From the NCBI RefSeq assembly GCF_018294505.1, contig NC_057810.1, positions 207,470,113 to 207,534,112 of the forward strand: a DNA stretch of 64,000 nt. Reading direction: 5' to 3'. The stretch is from Triticum aestivum (lineage: Eukaryota > Streptophyta > Magnoliopsida > Poales > Poaceae). A model generated the notes under the pieces. It was not told where the DNA came from. It saw only the letters and a program-made list of their open reading frames with translations, and made no database searches. The translations under genes and the position numbers were made by a program. This document shows positions 1 to 11,840 of the stretch, in pieces; the first letter of the stretch is position 1, and every line of letters begins with the position of its first letter.

Positions 1-26
1 TTTTGAAATTACTACGTTTCCCAACA
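1..26 (+). repeat. 3' tip of the Copia 5' LTR
   Basis: The first 26 bases end in CCCAACA and match the last bases of the 3' LTR at 18147-18172 except for one base. The rest of this LTR lies upstream of the window, so LTR divergence and the element's TSD cannot be read here. Confidence 0.9.
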
Positions 27-27
27 G

Positions 28-40
28 TGGCATCTGAGCC
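28..40 (+). other. Copia primer-binding site (initiator tRNA-Met type)
   Basis: TGGCATCTGAGCC starts two bases after the LTR. It resembles the usual Copia site TGGTATCAGAGCC, complementary to the 3' end of initiator tRNA-Met, with two changes. The position and sequence fit minus-strand priming. Confidence 0.85.
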
Positions 41-1330
41 AGGTTTTATGCGTAGATGTTATATGCACGAGTGGAATGCAAGTGAGTTGTGGGCGATACA
101 AGTAATACTGCTTACCAGCATGTGATACTTTGGTTCGGCGATATTGTTGGATGAAGCGGCCCGGACCGACATTATGCGTACGCTTACGCGAGACTGGTTC
201 TACCGACGTGCTTTGCACACAGGTGGCTGGTGGGTGTCAGTTTCTCCAACTTTAGTTGAACCGAGTGTGGCTACGCCCGGTCCTTGAGAAGGTTAAAACA
301 GCACTAACTTGACGAACTATCATTGTGGTTTTATTGCGTAGGTAAGAACGGTTCTTGCTCAGCCCGTAGCATCCACGTAAAACTTGCAACAACAAAGTAG
401 AGGACGTCTAACTTGTTTTTGCAGGGCATGTTGTGATGTGATATGGTCAAGACGTGATGAGATATAAGTTGTTGTATGAGATGATCATGTTTTGTTGAAG
501 TTATCGGCAACTGGCAGAAGCCCTATGGTTGTCTCTTTGTTTCATAAGATGCAAGCACCAAATAATTGCTTTACTTTATTGTTATGCGATAGCAATAGTT
601 GCAAGAGCAATAGTTGGCGAGATGACCATGTGACGACACATTGATATAGATCAAGATGATGAAGATCATGGTGTCATGCCGGTGACGATGGAGATCATGA
701 TGATGCTTTGCAGAAGGAGATCAAAGGCACAAGATGATGATGGCCATATCATGTCACATATTTTGATTGCATGTGATGTTTATCTTTTATACATCTTATT
801 CTGTTTTGATTGACGGTAGCATTATAAGATGATCTCTCACTAAATTTCAAGGTATAAGTGTTCTCCCTGAGTATGCACCGTTGCGAAAGTTCTTCGCGCT
901 GAGACACCACGTGATGATCGGGTGTGATAGGCTCTACGTTCAAATACAACGGGTGCAAAACAGTTGCACACGCGGAATACTCAGGTTAAACTTGATGAGC
1001 CTAGCATATACAGATATGGCCTCGGAACACTGAGACCGAAAGGTCGAGCGTGAATCATATAGTAGATATGATCAACATAGTGATGTTCACCATTGAAAAC
1101 TACTCCATCTCACGTGATGGTCGGACATGGTTTAGTTGATTTGGATCACGTGATCACTTACATGATTAGAGAGATTTCTATCTAAGTGGGAGTTCTTTAG
1201 TAATATGATTAATTGAACTTTAATTTATCATGAACTTAGTCCTGGTAGTATTTTGCAAATTATGTTGTAGATCAATAGCTCGCATTATTGATTCCCTATG
1301 TTTATTTTGATATGTTCCTAGAGAAAAACT
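41..1330 (+). other. Copia untranslated leader
   Basis: About 1.3 kb between primer site and gag without a convincing ORF. Rich in GATGATG-type runs. A copy of the element's polypurine motif AAGTGGGAG lies at 1184-1192, on the sense strand. Nothing else recognised. Confidence 0.7.
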
Positions 1331-2240
1331 ATGTTGAAAGATGTTAGTAACAATTATGCAGATTGGATCCGTGATCTGAGGATTATCCTCATTTCTGCAC
1401 AGAAGAATTATGTCCTTGATGCACCGCTAGGTGACAGACCTATTGCAGGAGCAGATGCAAACGTTATGAACGTTTGGCTAGCTCAATATGATGACTACTT
1501 GATAGTTTAGTGCACCATGCTTAACGGCTTAGAATTGGGACTTCAAAGACGTTTTGAACATCATGGACCATATGAGATGTTCCAGGAGTTGAAGTTAATA
1601 TTTCAAGCAAAATACCTGAGTTGAGAGATATGAAGTCTCCAACAAGTTCTATAGCTAAAAGATGGAAGAGAATTGCTCAACTAGTGAGCATGTGCTCAGA
1701 TTGTCTGGGTACTACAATCACTTGAATCAAGTGGGAGTTAATCTTCCAGATAAGATAGTGGTTGACAAAGTTCTCTAGTCACCATCACCAAGTTACTGGA
1801 ACTTCGTGATGAACTATAGTATGCAAGGGATGACGAAAATGATTCCCGAGCTCTTCGTGATGTTGAAATCGACAAAGGTAGAAATCAAGAAAGAGCATCA
1901 AATGTTGATGATTGACAAGACCACTAGTTTCAAGAAAAGGGCAAAGGGAAAGAAAGGGAACTTCATATTGAATGACAAGCAAGTTGTCACTCCCGTGAAG
2001 AAGCCCAAAGCTGGACCAAAGCCTGAAACTGAATGATTCTAATGCAAAGGAAATGGTCATTGGAAGCGGAAATGCCCTGAATATTTGGTAGATAAGAAGG
2101 ATGGCAAAGTGAACAAGGGTATATTTGATATACAAGTTATTGATGTGTGCCTTACTAGTGTTTATAGTAGCCCCTGAGTATTTACTTGTTCGATTGCTAA
2201 GATTAGTAACTCGAAACAAGAGTTACAGAATAAACAGAGA
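1331..2240 (+). pseudogene. gag: Copia gag (capsid/nucleocapsid) pseudogene
   Basis: Starts at ATG 1331 and reads MLKDVSNNYADWIRDLR, the usual start of gag in Angela/BARE-type Copia elements. The first in-frame stop is TAG at 1508-1510, after about 59 codons. Later pieces stay recognisable in other frames, including a basic stretch (KKRAKGKKGNF) near 1930-1965. The zinc knuckle survives as CKGNGHWKRKC near 2042-2075, but the two codons that normally give the first Cys and the Tyr before the second Cys are now stops (TGA and TAA at about 2034-2042). Gag would package the element RNA; this one cannot be made. Confidence 0.88.
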
Positions 2241-2448
2241 CTAGTTGAGGAGGGAAGTGACGATGGGTGTTGGAAGTAGTTCCAAGATTGATATGATCAT
2301 CATCACACACTCCCTATACTTTCGGGATTAGTGTTAAACCTAAATAAATGTTATTTGGCGTTTGCGTTGAGCATGAATATGATTTGATCATGTTTATTGC
2401 AATACGGTTATTCATTTAAAGTCAGAGAATAATTGTTGTTCTGTTTAC

Positions 2449-3460
2449 ATGAATAAAACCTTCAATGGTCATACACCCAATGAAAATATTTTGTTGGATC
2501 TCGATCATAGTGATACACATATTCATAATATTGATGCCAAAAGATGCAAAGTTAATAATGATAGTGCAACTTATTTGTGGCATAGCCGTTTGGCTCATAT
2601 CGGTGTAAAGTGCATGAAGAAACTCCATAAAGATGGATTTTTGGAATCACTTGGTTATGAATCATTTTATGCTTGCGAACCGTGCCTTTTGGGCAAGATG
2701 ACTAAAACTCCGTTCTCCGGAACAATGGAACGAGCTACTGACTTGTTGGAAATAATACATACAGATGCTCATGGCAGGTATCATTATTTTCTGACCTTCA
2801 CAGATGATTTGAGCAGATATGAGTATATCTACTTAATGAAGCACAAGTATGAAACATTTGAAAAGTTCAAAGAATTTCAGAGTGAAGTGGGGAATCATCA
2901 TAACAAGAAAATAAAGTTTCTACTATCTGATCGTGGAGGAGAATATTTGAGTTACGAGTTTGGCCTTCATATAAAACAATGTGGAATAGTTGCACAGCTC
3001 ACGCCACATGGAACACCACAGCGTAATGGTGTGTCCGAACGTCGTAATCACACTTTATTGGATATGGTGAAATCTATGATGTATCTTACCGATTAACCAC
3101 TATCGTTTTGGGGTTATGCATTAGAGACAGATGCATTCACTTTAAATAGGGCACCATCAAAATCCGTTGAGACGACGCCTTACGAACTATGGTTTGTCAA
3201 GAAACCAAAGTTGTCGTTTCTTAAAGTTTGGGGCTGTGATGCTTATGGGAAAAAGTTTCAACCTGATAAGCTCGAACCCAAATCGGAGAAGTGCATCTTC
3301 ATAGAATACCCAAAGGAAAATGTTGGGTACACCTTCTACCACAGATCCGAAGGCAAGATATTCGTTGCTAAGATGGATCCTTTCTAGAGAAGGAGTTTCT
3401 CTCGAAAGAAGTGAGTGGGAGAAAAGTAGAGCTTGATAAGGTAATTTGTACCTTCTCCCG
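2449..3460 (+). pseudogene. Copia GAG-pre-integrase and integrase, broken
   Basis: The longest open part, 2449-3096, holds the HHCC zinc domain (WHSRLAH ... CEPCLLGK, about 2578-2690) followed by the rve catalytic core. Catalytic residues visible are Asp in HTDAHG, Asp in SDRGGEY and Glu in NGVSERRN, a DDE triad. Compared with the usual family text, a short piece (roughly 9-10 residues) is missing just after the first catalytic Asp. A TAA at 3094-3096 interrupts the frame. The C-terminal domain continues to about 3385 (FWGYALETDAFTLN ... PYELWF ... VWGCDAY), then another stop. Integrase would insert the cDNA into the genome; this copy is inactive. Confidence 0.88.
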
Positions 3461-3462
3461 AA

Positions 3463-4920
3463 TTGGAAAGTAGTTCATCACAGAAATTAGTTCCAGTGAT
3501 TCCTACACCAATTAGTGAGGAAGCTAATGATGATGATCATGAAACTTCAGATCAAGTTACTACAGAACCGCGTAGGTCTTCCAGAGTACAGTCCGCACCA
3601 GAGTGGTATGGTAATCCTATTGTGGAAGTCATGTTACTAGACCATGGTGAACCTACGAACTATAGGAAGCGATGATGAGCCCAGATTCCGTGAAATGGCC
3701 TGAAGGCCATGAAATCTGAGATGGGATCCATGTATGAGAACAAAGTGTGGACTTTGGTGGACTTGCCCAATGATCGGCAAGCCATAGAAAATAAATGGAT
3801 CTTCAAGAGGAAGACAGACGCTGATAGTAGTGTTACTATCTATAAAGCTAGACTTGTTGAAAAAGGTTTTTGACAAAGTTCAAGGTGTTGACTACGATGA
3901 GGTTTTCTCACTCGTAGCGATGCTTAAGTTTGTCCGAATCATGTTAGCAATTGCCACATTTTATGAAATCTGGCAAATGGATGTCAAAACTGCATTCTTT
4001 AATGGATTTATTAAAGAAGAGTTGTATATGATGCAACAAGAAGGTTTTTGTCAATCCTAAAGGAGCTAACAAAATGTGCAAGCTCCAGCGATCCATCTAT
4101 GGACTGGTGCAAGCATCTCGGAGTTGGAATATACGCTTTGATGAGTTGATCAAAGCATATAGTTTTATACAGACTTGTGGTGAAGCCTGTATTTACAGGA
4201 AAGTGAGTGGGAGCACTACAGCCTTTCTGATAAGAATATGTGAATGACATATTGTTCATCAGAAATAATGTAGAATTTTCTGGAAAGCATAAAGGAGTAT
4301 CTGAAAGGAGTTTTTCAAAGAAAGACCTCGGTGAAGCTGCTTACACATTGAGCATCAAGATCTATAGAGATAGATCAAGACGCTTGATAAGACTTCTCAA
4401 TGAGTACATACCTAGATAAGATTTTGAAGTAATTCAAAATGGAACAGTCAAAGAAGGAGTTCTTGCCTGTGTTGCAAGGTGTGAAGTTGAGTAAGACTCA
4501 AAACCCGACCATAGCAGAAAATATAAAGAGAATGAAAAGTCATTCCCTATGCCTCAGTCATAGGTTCTATAAAGTATGCTATGTTGTGTACCAGACCTAT
4601 TGTATACCTTGCTCTGAGTTTTGGCAAGGGAGTACAATTTTGATCTAAGAGTAGATCACTGGACAGCAGTCAAAAATATCCTTAGTGAGGACTAAGGAGA
4701 TGTTTCTCGTTTATGGAGGTGATAAAAGAGTTCATCGTAAAGAGTTACATCGATACAAGCTTTTACACTAATCTAGATGACTCTAAGTCTCAATCTGGAT
4801 ACATATTGAAAGTGGGAGCAATTAGCTAGAGTAGCTCCATGTAGAGCATTGTAGACATAGAATATTTGCAAAATACATATGGCTCTGAATGTGACAGACC
4901 CGTTGACTAAACTTCTTTCA
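3463..4920 (+). pseudogene. Copia reverse transcriptase and RNase H remnant
   Basis: 3463-3675 is the acidic linker that precedes RT in these polyproteins (EPRRSSRVQSAPEWYGNP). RT sequence follows in several frames: WIFKRKTDAD near 3795-3825, then WQMDVKTAFFNGFIKEELYM near 3970-4030, which holds the first catalytic Asp. The YVDD box reads EYVNDILF near 4235-4260, so one catalytic Asp is Asn. RNase H traces run from about 4690 to 4920 with many stops. At least two frameshifts lie between 3870 and 4100. Not functional. Confidence 0.85.
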
Positions 4921-4954
4921 CGAGCAAAACATGATCATACCTTAGTACTCTTTG

Positions 4955-5112
4955 TGTGTTAATCACATAGCGATGTGAACTAGATTATTGACTCTAGTAA
5001 ACCCTTTGGGTGTTGATCACATGATGATGTGAACTATGGGTATTAATCACATACAGATGTGAATATGGGTGTTAAATCACATGGTGATGTGAACTAGATT
5101 ATTGACTCTAGT
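4955..5112 (+). repeat. Short tandem repeats before the Copia polypurine tract
   Basis: Four imperfect units each start TCACAT and contain GATGTGAA (starts near 4963, 5017, 5047, 5077). The first and last units continue into the same text (TAGATTATTGACTCTAGT), making a direct repeat of about 27 bp. This lies in the 3' untranslated region between pol and the LTR. Confidence 0.8.
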
Positions 5113-5125
5113 GCAAGTGGGAGAC
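5113..5125 (+). other. Copia polypurine tract
   Basis: GCAAGTGGGAGAC lies directly before the 3' LTR start TGAAGG. This is the plus-strand primer position. The AAGTGGGAG core recurs elsewhere in the element (see findings). Confidence 0.85.
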
Positions 5126-6757
5126 TGAAGGAAATATGCCCTAGAGGCAATAATAAAGTTATTATTTATTTCCTTATTTCATGACAAATGTTTATTATTC
5201 ATGCTAGAATTGTATTAACCGGAAACATAATACATGTGTGAATACATAGACAAACATAGTGTCACTAGTATGCCTCTACTTGACTAGGTCATTAAATCAA
5301 AGATGGTTAAGTTTCCTAGCCATAGACATGAGTTGTCATTTGATTAACAAGATCACATCATTAGAGAATGATGTGATTGACTTGACCCATTCCGTTAGCT
5401 TAGCACTTGATCGTTTAGTATGTTGCTATTGCTTTCTTCATGACTTATACATGTTCCTATGACTATGAGATTATGCAACTCCCATTTATCGGGGGAACAC
5501 TTTGTGTGATACCAAACGTCACAATGTAACTGGGTGATTATAAAGGAGCTCTACAGGTGTCTCCGAAGGTACATGTTGAGTTGGCGTATTTCGAGATTAG
5601 GATTTGTCACTCTGATTGTCGGAGAGGTATCTCTGGGCCCTCTCAGTGATGCACATCACTATAAGCCTTGCAAGAAATATGACTAATGAGTTAGTTGCGG
5701 GATGATGCATTACATAACGAGTAAAGAGACTTGCCGGTAACGAGATTGAACTAGGTATTGAGATACCGATGATCGAATCTTGGGCAAGTAACATACCGTT
5801 GACAAAGGGAACAACGTATGTTGTTATGCAGTTTGACCGATAAAGATCTTCATAGAATATGTAGGAGCCAATATGAGAATCCAGATTCCGCTATTGGTTA
5901 TTAACCGGAAACGTGTCTCGGTCATGTCTACATAGTTCTCGAACCCGTAGGGTCCGCACGCTTAAAGTTTCAATGACGGTTATATTATGAGTTTATGAGG
6001 TTTGATGTACCGAAGGTTGTTCGGAGTCCCGGATGTGATCATGGACATGACAAAGAGTCTTGAAATGGTCGAGACATGAAGACTGATATATTGGAAGCCT
6101 ATATTTGGATATCGGAAGTGTTCCGGGTGAAATCGGGATTCTACCGGAGTACCGAGGGGTTACCGGAACCCCCCCCGGGGCTTAATGGGCCATAGTGGGC
6201 CTTAGTGGAGAAGAGGAGAGGAGGCCAGGGCTGGGCCGCGCCCCCCTCCCCCCTAGTCCGAATAGGACAAGGAGAGGGGGGCGGCGCCCCTCCTTTCCTT
6301 CCTCTCTCTCCCTCCTCTTTCCCCCCTTCTCCAAGTCCAACAAGGAAAGGAGGGAGTCCTACTCCCGGTGGGAGTAGGACTCCCCATGGGGCGCTTCCTC
6401 CCTGGCCGGCCGCCCCCTCCCCCCTTGCTCCTTTATATACGGGGGCAGGGGGTACCTCTAGAGACAAAACAACAGATCAGTGATCTCTTAGCCGTGTGCG
6501 GTGCCCCCCTCCACCATAGTCCTCCTCGATAATATTGTAGCGGTGCTTAGGCGAAGCCCTGCGACAGTAGAACATCATCATCGTCACCACTCTGTCGTGC
6601 TGACAAAACTCTCCGTCGACACTCGGCTGGATCGGAGTTCGAGGGACGTCATCGAGCTGAACGTGTGCTAGAACTCGGAGGTGACGTACTTTCGGTGCTT
6701 GATCGGTCGGGCCGTGAAGACGTACGACTACATCAACCTCGTTGTTCTAACGCTTCC
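5126..6757 (+). repeat. Copia 3' LTR, left part
   Basis: Begins TGAAGGAAATATGCCCTAG, the typical start of this LTR family. It runs to CTTCC at 6753-6757, where the Fatima-like element is inserted. It carries a GC-rich, purine/pyrimidine-skewed block at 6165-6430 that creates long but spurious open frames on both strands. A TATA box lies near its end. Confidence 0.92.
6432..6439 (+). promoter_or_regulatory. TATA box of the Copia LTR promoter
   Basis: TTTATATA in the context CTCCTTTATATACGGGGGC, about 300 bp before the original LTR end once the insertion is removed. This fits the U3/R promoter of Angela/BARE-type LTRs. Inferred from sequence only. Confidence 0.65.
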
Positions 6758-6996
6758 TGAGGGAGTCCTGGATTAGGGGGTGTCAGGATAGCCGGACTAC
6801 CATCATCAACCGAACTGTCATCGGCCGGACTATCATCATCGACTGGACTCCAAGACTATGAAGATACAAGATTGCAGACTTCGTCCCGTGTCCGGATGGG
6901 ACTTTCCTTGGCGTGGAAGGCAAGCTTGGCAATACGGATATGTAGATATCCTACCATTGTAACCGACTCTATGTAACCCTAGCCCTCTCTGGTGTC

Positions 6997-7004
6997 TATA
7001 TAAA
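6997..7004 (+). promoter_or_regulatory. TATA box of the Fatima-like LTR
   Basis: TATATAAA in the context GTCTATATAAACCGG, conserved in all four LTRs of this family in the window. It probably drives the gag transcript, with the (CAA)n tract falling in the RNA leader. Inferred. Confidence 0.65.
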
Positions 7005-7028
7005 CCGGATGGCTCTAGTCTGTAGGAC

Positions 7029-7063
<35 letters not shown>
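7029..7063 (+). repeat. (CAA)n microsatellite in the 5' LTR
   Basis: About 12 CAA units. The partner tract in the 3' LTR (about 17775-17821) is longer, and copy 2 has only about two units at the same place. The run produces a false poly-valine frame on the other strand. Confidence 0.9.
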
Positions 7064-7064
<1 letters not shown>

Positions 7065-7302
7065 GCCCTTATAATCATACCATAGGATAGCTTCTAGGGT
7101 TTAGCCTCCTTGATCTCGTGGTAGATCCACTCTTGTAAACATCCACAATATCAATATCAATCAAGCAGGACGTAGGGTTTTACCTCCATCAAGAGGGCCC
7201 GAACCTGGGTAAAACATCGTGTCCCTTGTCTCCTGTTACCATCCGCCTAGACGCACAGTTCGGGACCCCCTACCCGAGATCCGCCGGTTTTGACACCGAC
7301 AT

Positions 7303-7320
7303 TGGTGCTTTCATTGAGAG
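7303..7320 (+). other. Primer-binding site of Fatima-like copy 1
   Basis: TGGTGCTTTCATTGAGAG starts one base after the LTR end CA. The TGG start at this position is expected for pairing with a tRNA CCA end. It is identical in copy 2 (54374-54391). I cannot name the tRNA with confidence. Confidence 0.75.
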
Positions 7321-7348
7321 TTCCTCTGTGTCGTCACCGATAGGCTTG

Positions 7349-10300
7349 ATGGCCTCTTCAATCGACAACGATGCAGTCCTGGGTGAGACTTTTCTCCCCG
7401 GACAGATCTTCGTATTCGGCGGCTTCGCACTGCGGGCCAACTCACTTGGCCATCTGGAGCAGATCGAAAGCTACGCCCCTGGCCGTCAGGTCAGGTTTGG
7501 AAGCCTAAACTTCACGGCCGATATCCGCGGGGACTTGATCTTCGATGGATCTGAGCCACAGCCGAGCGTGCCGCGCTGTCACGATGGGCACGACCTAACT
7601 CTGCCGCCGGACAGCACCTTGGGGGCCGCACATGAATCCGCTCCGACCCATAGTCCGGAGCCGATCGCTCAGATCGAGGATGGATGGCTGGACACCGCCT
7701 CGGGAGCTGCAACTTCTACGGCGATGGAGCCGAACACTTACCTTGTCCCACATAAAGCTCATGACTCCGAGGTGCCGGACTCTCTGCCGGACTCCGAACC
7801 TCCTGCGCCCCTGCCGTCGAATCCGACTGGGCGCCGATCATGGAATTCACCGCTGCGGACATCTTTCAGCACTCACCCTTTGGCGATATCTTAAATTCGC
7901 TGAAGCATCTCTCGCTATCCGGAGAGCCCTGGCCGAACTACAGCCAGGATGGTTGGAATGCGGACGACGAAGAAATTCAGGGCCCACCCACCACCCACTT
8001 CGTAGCCACCATCGACAATCTAACCGACGTACTCGACTACGACTCCGAAGACATCGACGGTATGGACGACGATGCCGGAGACTATCAAGAACCAGTGCCT
8101 ACAGGACACTGGAAGACCACCTCATCATACGACATATATATGGTGGACACCCCAAAAGATGGGGACGGCGAAGAAGCAACGGAGGCCGATTCCTTAAAGA
8201 AACAGCCCAAGCGCCGGCATCAGCGGCGCCGCTCTAAATCCCGCCACAGCAAGAATAGAGATTCCGGCACAGGAGATAATAACACCCCAGAAAGTGCCGA
8301 AGACAACCCCCTCCAGCACGATCCAGCGCAGGAGGAGGCAGAAGCAAGCCCTCACGAGAGGGCGGCAGACGAAGAGGTCGAGGATGATAATTACTTACCT
8401 CCCTCCGGAGACGAGGCAAGCCTCGACAACGATGAATTCATCGTGCCTGAGGATCCCGTCGAACAAGAGCATTTCAGATGCAGGCTAATGGCCATGGCAA
8501 ACAGCCTGAAGAAAAAGCAGCAACAGCTTCAAGCTGATCAAGACCTACTGGCCGACAGATGGACCGAGGTCCTCGCGGCCGAAGAGTATGAACTCGAACG
8601 CCCCTCCAAAAGTTACCCAAAACGCAAGTTGCTCCCCCGACTAGAGGAGGAAGCGTACAAACCTGCATCACCAGCGCACAATACGGCAGACCGACCACCT
8701 CGTGGCCGTGACAGAGAGGCATGCAAGCCCTCCACCAAAACCGTACCCCGGCATCGCTCAAAAAGCATGAAGCCACGGGGGACCGCGCCGGACTTGCGGG
8801 ATATATTGGAGGACAAGGCAAGACAATCCAGATCTATCTATGGATCACGTGGGCGCCCCAAGACCCACGACGAATACCGTCGCGCCGGATACAACTACTC
8901 CGGCCGGGCCGAACACAGCAGACAACGCTCTCTCGAGCTACGTCGCGATATTGCTCAATACAGAGGCGCCGCACACCCACTATGCTTCACTGACGAAGTA
9001 ATGGATCATCAAATCCCTGAAGGGTTTAAACCCGTTAATATCGAATCCTACGATGGCACAACAGACCCCGCGGTTTGGATTGAGGATTATCTCCTCCATA
9101 TACATATGGCCCGCGGCGACGATCTTCACGCCATCAAATATCTCCCGCTCAAGCTTAAAGGACCAGCTCGGCATTGGCTTAACAGCCTGCCCGCAGAGTC
9201 AATTGGATGCTGGGAAGACCTGGAAGCCGCATTCCTCGACAACTTCCAGGGCACGTATGTGCGACCACCGGACGCAGATGACCTAAGCCACATAATCCAG
9301 CAGCCAGACGAATCGGCCAGGCAATTCTGGACACGGTTCTTAACAAAGAAAAATCAAATCGTCGACTGTCCGGATGCAGAGGCCCTCGCTGCCTTCAAAC
9401 ATAACATCCGCGACGAGTGGCTGGCCCGGCACCTAGGACAGGAAAAGCCGAAATCCATGGCAGCCCTCACATCACTCATGACCCGCTTCTGTGCGGGAGA
9501 GGATAGCTGGCTAGCTCGCAGCAACAACCTCAGCAAAAACGCTGGCAGTCCGGATACCAAGGACCGCAATGGCAGGTTGCGTCGAAACAAAAACAAACGC
9601 CGCATTAACGGCGACAGCAATGAGGATACGGCAGTCAACGCCGGATTCCGAGGCTCCAAGCCCGGTCAACGGAAGAAGCCATTCAAAAGAACCACTCCGG
9701 GCCCGTCCAATTTGGACCGAATACTCGACCGCTCCTGTCAAATACATGGAACCCCCGAAAAGCCAGCTAACCACACCAACAGAGATTGTTGGGTATTCAA
9801 GCAGGCAGGCAAATTAATCGCCGAAAACAATGACAAGGGGCTACACAGCGATGACGAGGAAGAGACCCGGCCGCCGAACAACAGAGGACAAAAGGGATTC
9901 CCCCCTCAAGTTCGGACGGTAAACATGATATACGCAACGCATATACCCAAGAGGGAGCGGAAGCGTGCACTAAGGGACGTATACGCGATGGAGCCAGTCG
10001 CCCCAAAATTCAACCCATGGTCCTCTTGCCCGATCACTTTCGATCGAAGAGACCATCCGACCAGTATCCGCCATGGCGGATTCGCCGCATTGGTTTTAGA
10101 CCCAATCGTCGATGGATTTCACCTCACAAGAGTCCTAATGGACGGCGGCAGTAGCCTGAACCTGCTTTATCAGGATACAGTGCGCAAGATGGGCATAGAC
10201 CCTTCAAGGATTAAACCTACAAAGACAACCTTCAAAGGCGTCATACCAGGTGTCGAGGCCAGTTGTACAGGCTCAGTCACACTGGAAGTGGTCTTCGGAT

Positions 10301-10572
10301 CCCCGGATAATTTCCGAAGCGAGGAGTTAATCTTCGACATAGTCCCGTTCCGCAGTGGCTATCACGCTCTGCTCGGACGAACCGCGTTCGCAAAATTCAA
10401 CGCGGTGCCGCATTATGCATACCTTAAGCTCAAGATGCCAGGCCCTCGTGGAGTCATCACGGTCAATGGAAACACGGAACGCTCCCTCCGAACGGAGGAA
10501 CATACAGCGGCTCTCGCGGCAGAAGTACAGAGCAGCCTTTTAAGGCAATTTTCGAGTCCGGCCGTCAAATGA
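7349..10572 (+). CDS. gag: Gag with C-terminal retropepsin-like protease, Fatima-like copy 1
   Basis: The intact part is 910 codons from ATG 7840 to the stop at 10572. The likely original start is ATG 7349 (MASSI...), but one base is missing near 7815 relative to copy 2, which shifts frame. Residues below count from 7840. Residues 70-200 are acidic with a basic KRRHQRRRSKSR patch. About 402-560 is a retrotrans_gag domain (YDGTTDPAVWIEDYLLH ... LPLKLKGPARHWLNSLP). About 633-652 is a Cys/His segment (CQIHGT ... NHTNRDCW). About 766-777 is LMDGGSSLNLLY, a retropepsin-like active site. The protein would form the particle and process itself. No RT follows: the frame closes soon after the protease. 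Confidence 0.88.
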
Positions 10573-11840
10573 CCGGACATGGCCAAACGCGCCTGGAGCA
10601 ACATCAACCAAGACCACCTGGCACGTTTCGAGCACGCGTAGCAATGCAGCCTCAACCCCAGCCCTCGCACAATTGTAAGACAAACTCTCCGCGTACATAA
10701 TTACGCCCTGGAGATACCATGGGCATAGGGGGAGAGGCACAACCACAACAGACCCAGAGTGCGGTTCGACCACACCAGGGGCTCCCAAGTGTGTCGCTCT
10801 TTTTATCTTTTATTTCTCTCTTTTTTATACAGAACTCTGTCCGGCGGCGAACCTGCCGAACTCATGATGCAACAGCCAGGGAGGGACAAAGGCCGCGACG
10901 AACACTCAGGTGGTCTCCATTACGAGCATTAAATTTGTTAAATACACCATTCCGCGGCCTACCCCTGGAGGGAGACGCCTTTAATTCGTTCAATCCCTTG
11001 CTTTCCGCACTATTTGTATCATTCCGCACTCATAGCAGATCTTCTCGAATAAAATGCAGCACTTTTTGCCCATAATTGCATTTCTTTATATATATATATG
11101 TTCATTTACGACATGTTGCATCCGTACATTTTGGTACGGCCAAATACACCAGGGGCTTATGTTCCCCGCATTATGGTGTGATAAAGTCCGCACACTTTCA
11201 CAAGTGCGGCACCCCGAACTTATAGCATTATATGAATCGGCTCCGAATCATGTCTTGGGTCAATAGTTGGGTTTGCCCGGCTCCCAAGTTTGGCACCTTA
11301 CGTTCCGTTCTATCGGCTAAGGTAGCACTGGGAGAACCACTGCGATTGCGCCCCGGTTGAGCCGGGTTAACGCCTCAGTGGAGAAAGCTAAAACTGACTG
11401 TCATGATAAGGCGAGAGACTGGTCGCTGTTCGAGAGGTCCTTTCGGGTCCTTAAAGACCTACGCCGCTTCGAGCGAAGTTCCGGATAATGTCCGACGAAG
11501 GCGTGGATAGCGCCCCTAATTCGGTCTTCCGAATACTAGGGGCTTCGCCGAAATTTAAAATTATAGAATTCTATGGCTAAGTGAGAGTGTTCAAGCGCTA
11601 TAAGTCCGGTTGCCTTGTTCGTTGTGTTGAGTGCCTCCCTAGATGGACCCAAAAATGGGAACAAGAGTGCTCAAGTTTATCCCGAACACCCCAGCACTCG
11701 TGGCATGGGGGCTGAAGCCGACGACTTGCCATCTCTCAGATTTAATAAACGGCCGCACAGAAGGTAATATTTTAAATTAACAAGCGTTGCTTAGCGCATA
11801 TGAACAAAGTTTTCAGCGCATAGGATAACAAATTGCGAAT
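10573..11840. other. Non-coding spacer between gag and the antisense gene
   Basis: About 1.27 kb conserved with copy 2 (57711-58925) but without a shared ORF. It holds a T-rich stretch, a short (TA)n at about 11083-11098, and three AGGGGCT motifs (10777, 11151, 11538) that resemble the element's polypurine tract. Gag and the antisense gene converge on this spacer. Confidence 0.75.

Larger units (their letters stand above)
6758..7301 (+). repeat. 5' LTR of Fatima-like copy 1
   Basis: 544 bp, starts TGAGGGAGTCCTGG and ends GACACCGACA. Contains a TATA box near 6997 and a (CAA)n tract at about 7029-7063. Paired with the 553-bp LTR at 17504-18056. Confidence 0.95.

Noticed and set aside
6141..6483. 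Overlapping proline/glycine-rich open frames on both strands
   Set aside because: They come from a GC- and purine/pyrimidine-skewed block of the Copia LTR; no conserved motif, all three frames equally open.
6836..7078. Poly-valine frame on -
   Set aside because: Translation of the (CAA)n microsatellite; the same artefact occurs at 17582-17833.
7226..7348. Upstream start of gag inside the LTR of copy 1 (and 54297 in copy 2)
   Set aside because: The ATG lies in the LTR and the frame crosses the primer site; ATG 7349/54420 after the primer site is the better start.
8474..8821. 115-codon frame on - inside gag
   Set aside because: Opposite-strand shadow of gag with no domain; similar shadows at 9354-9774 and 56366-56843.
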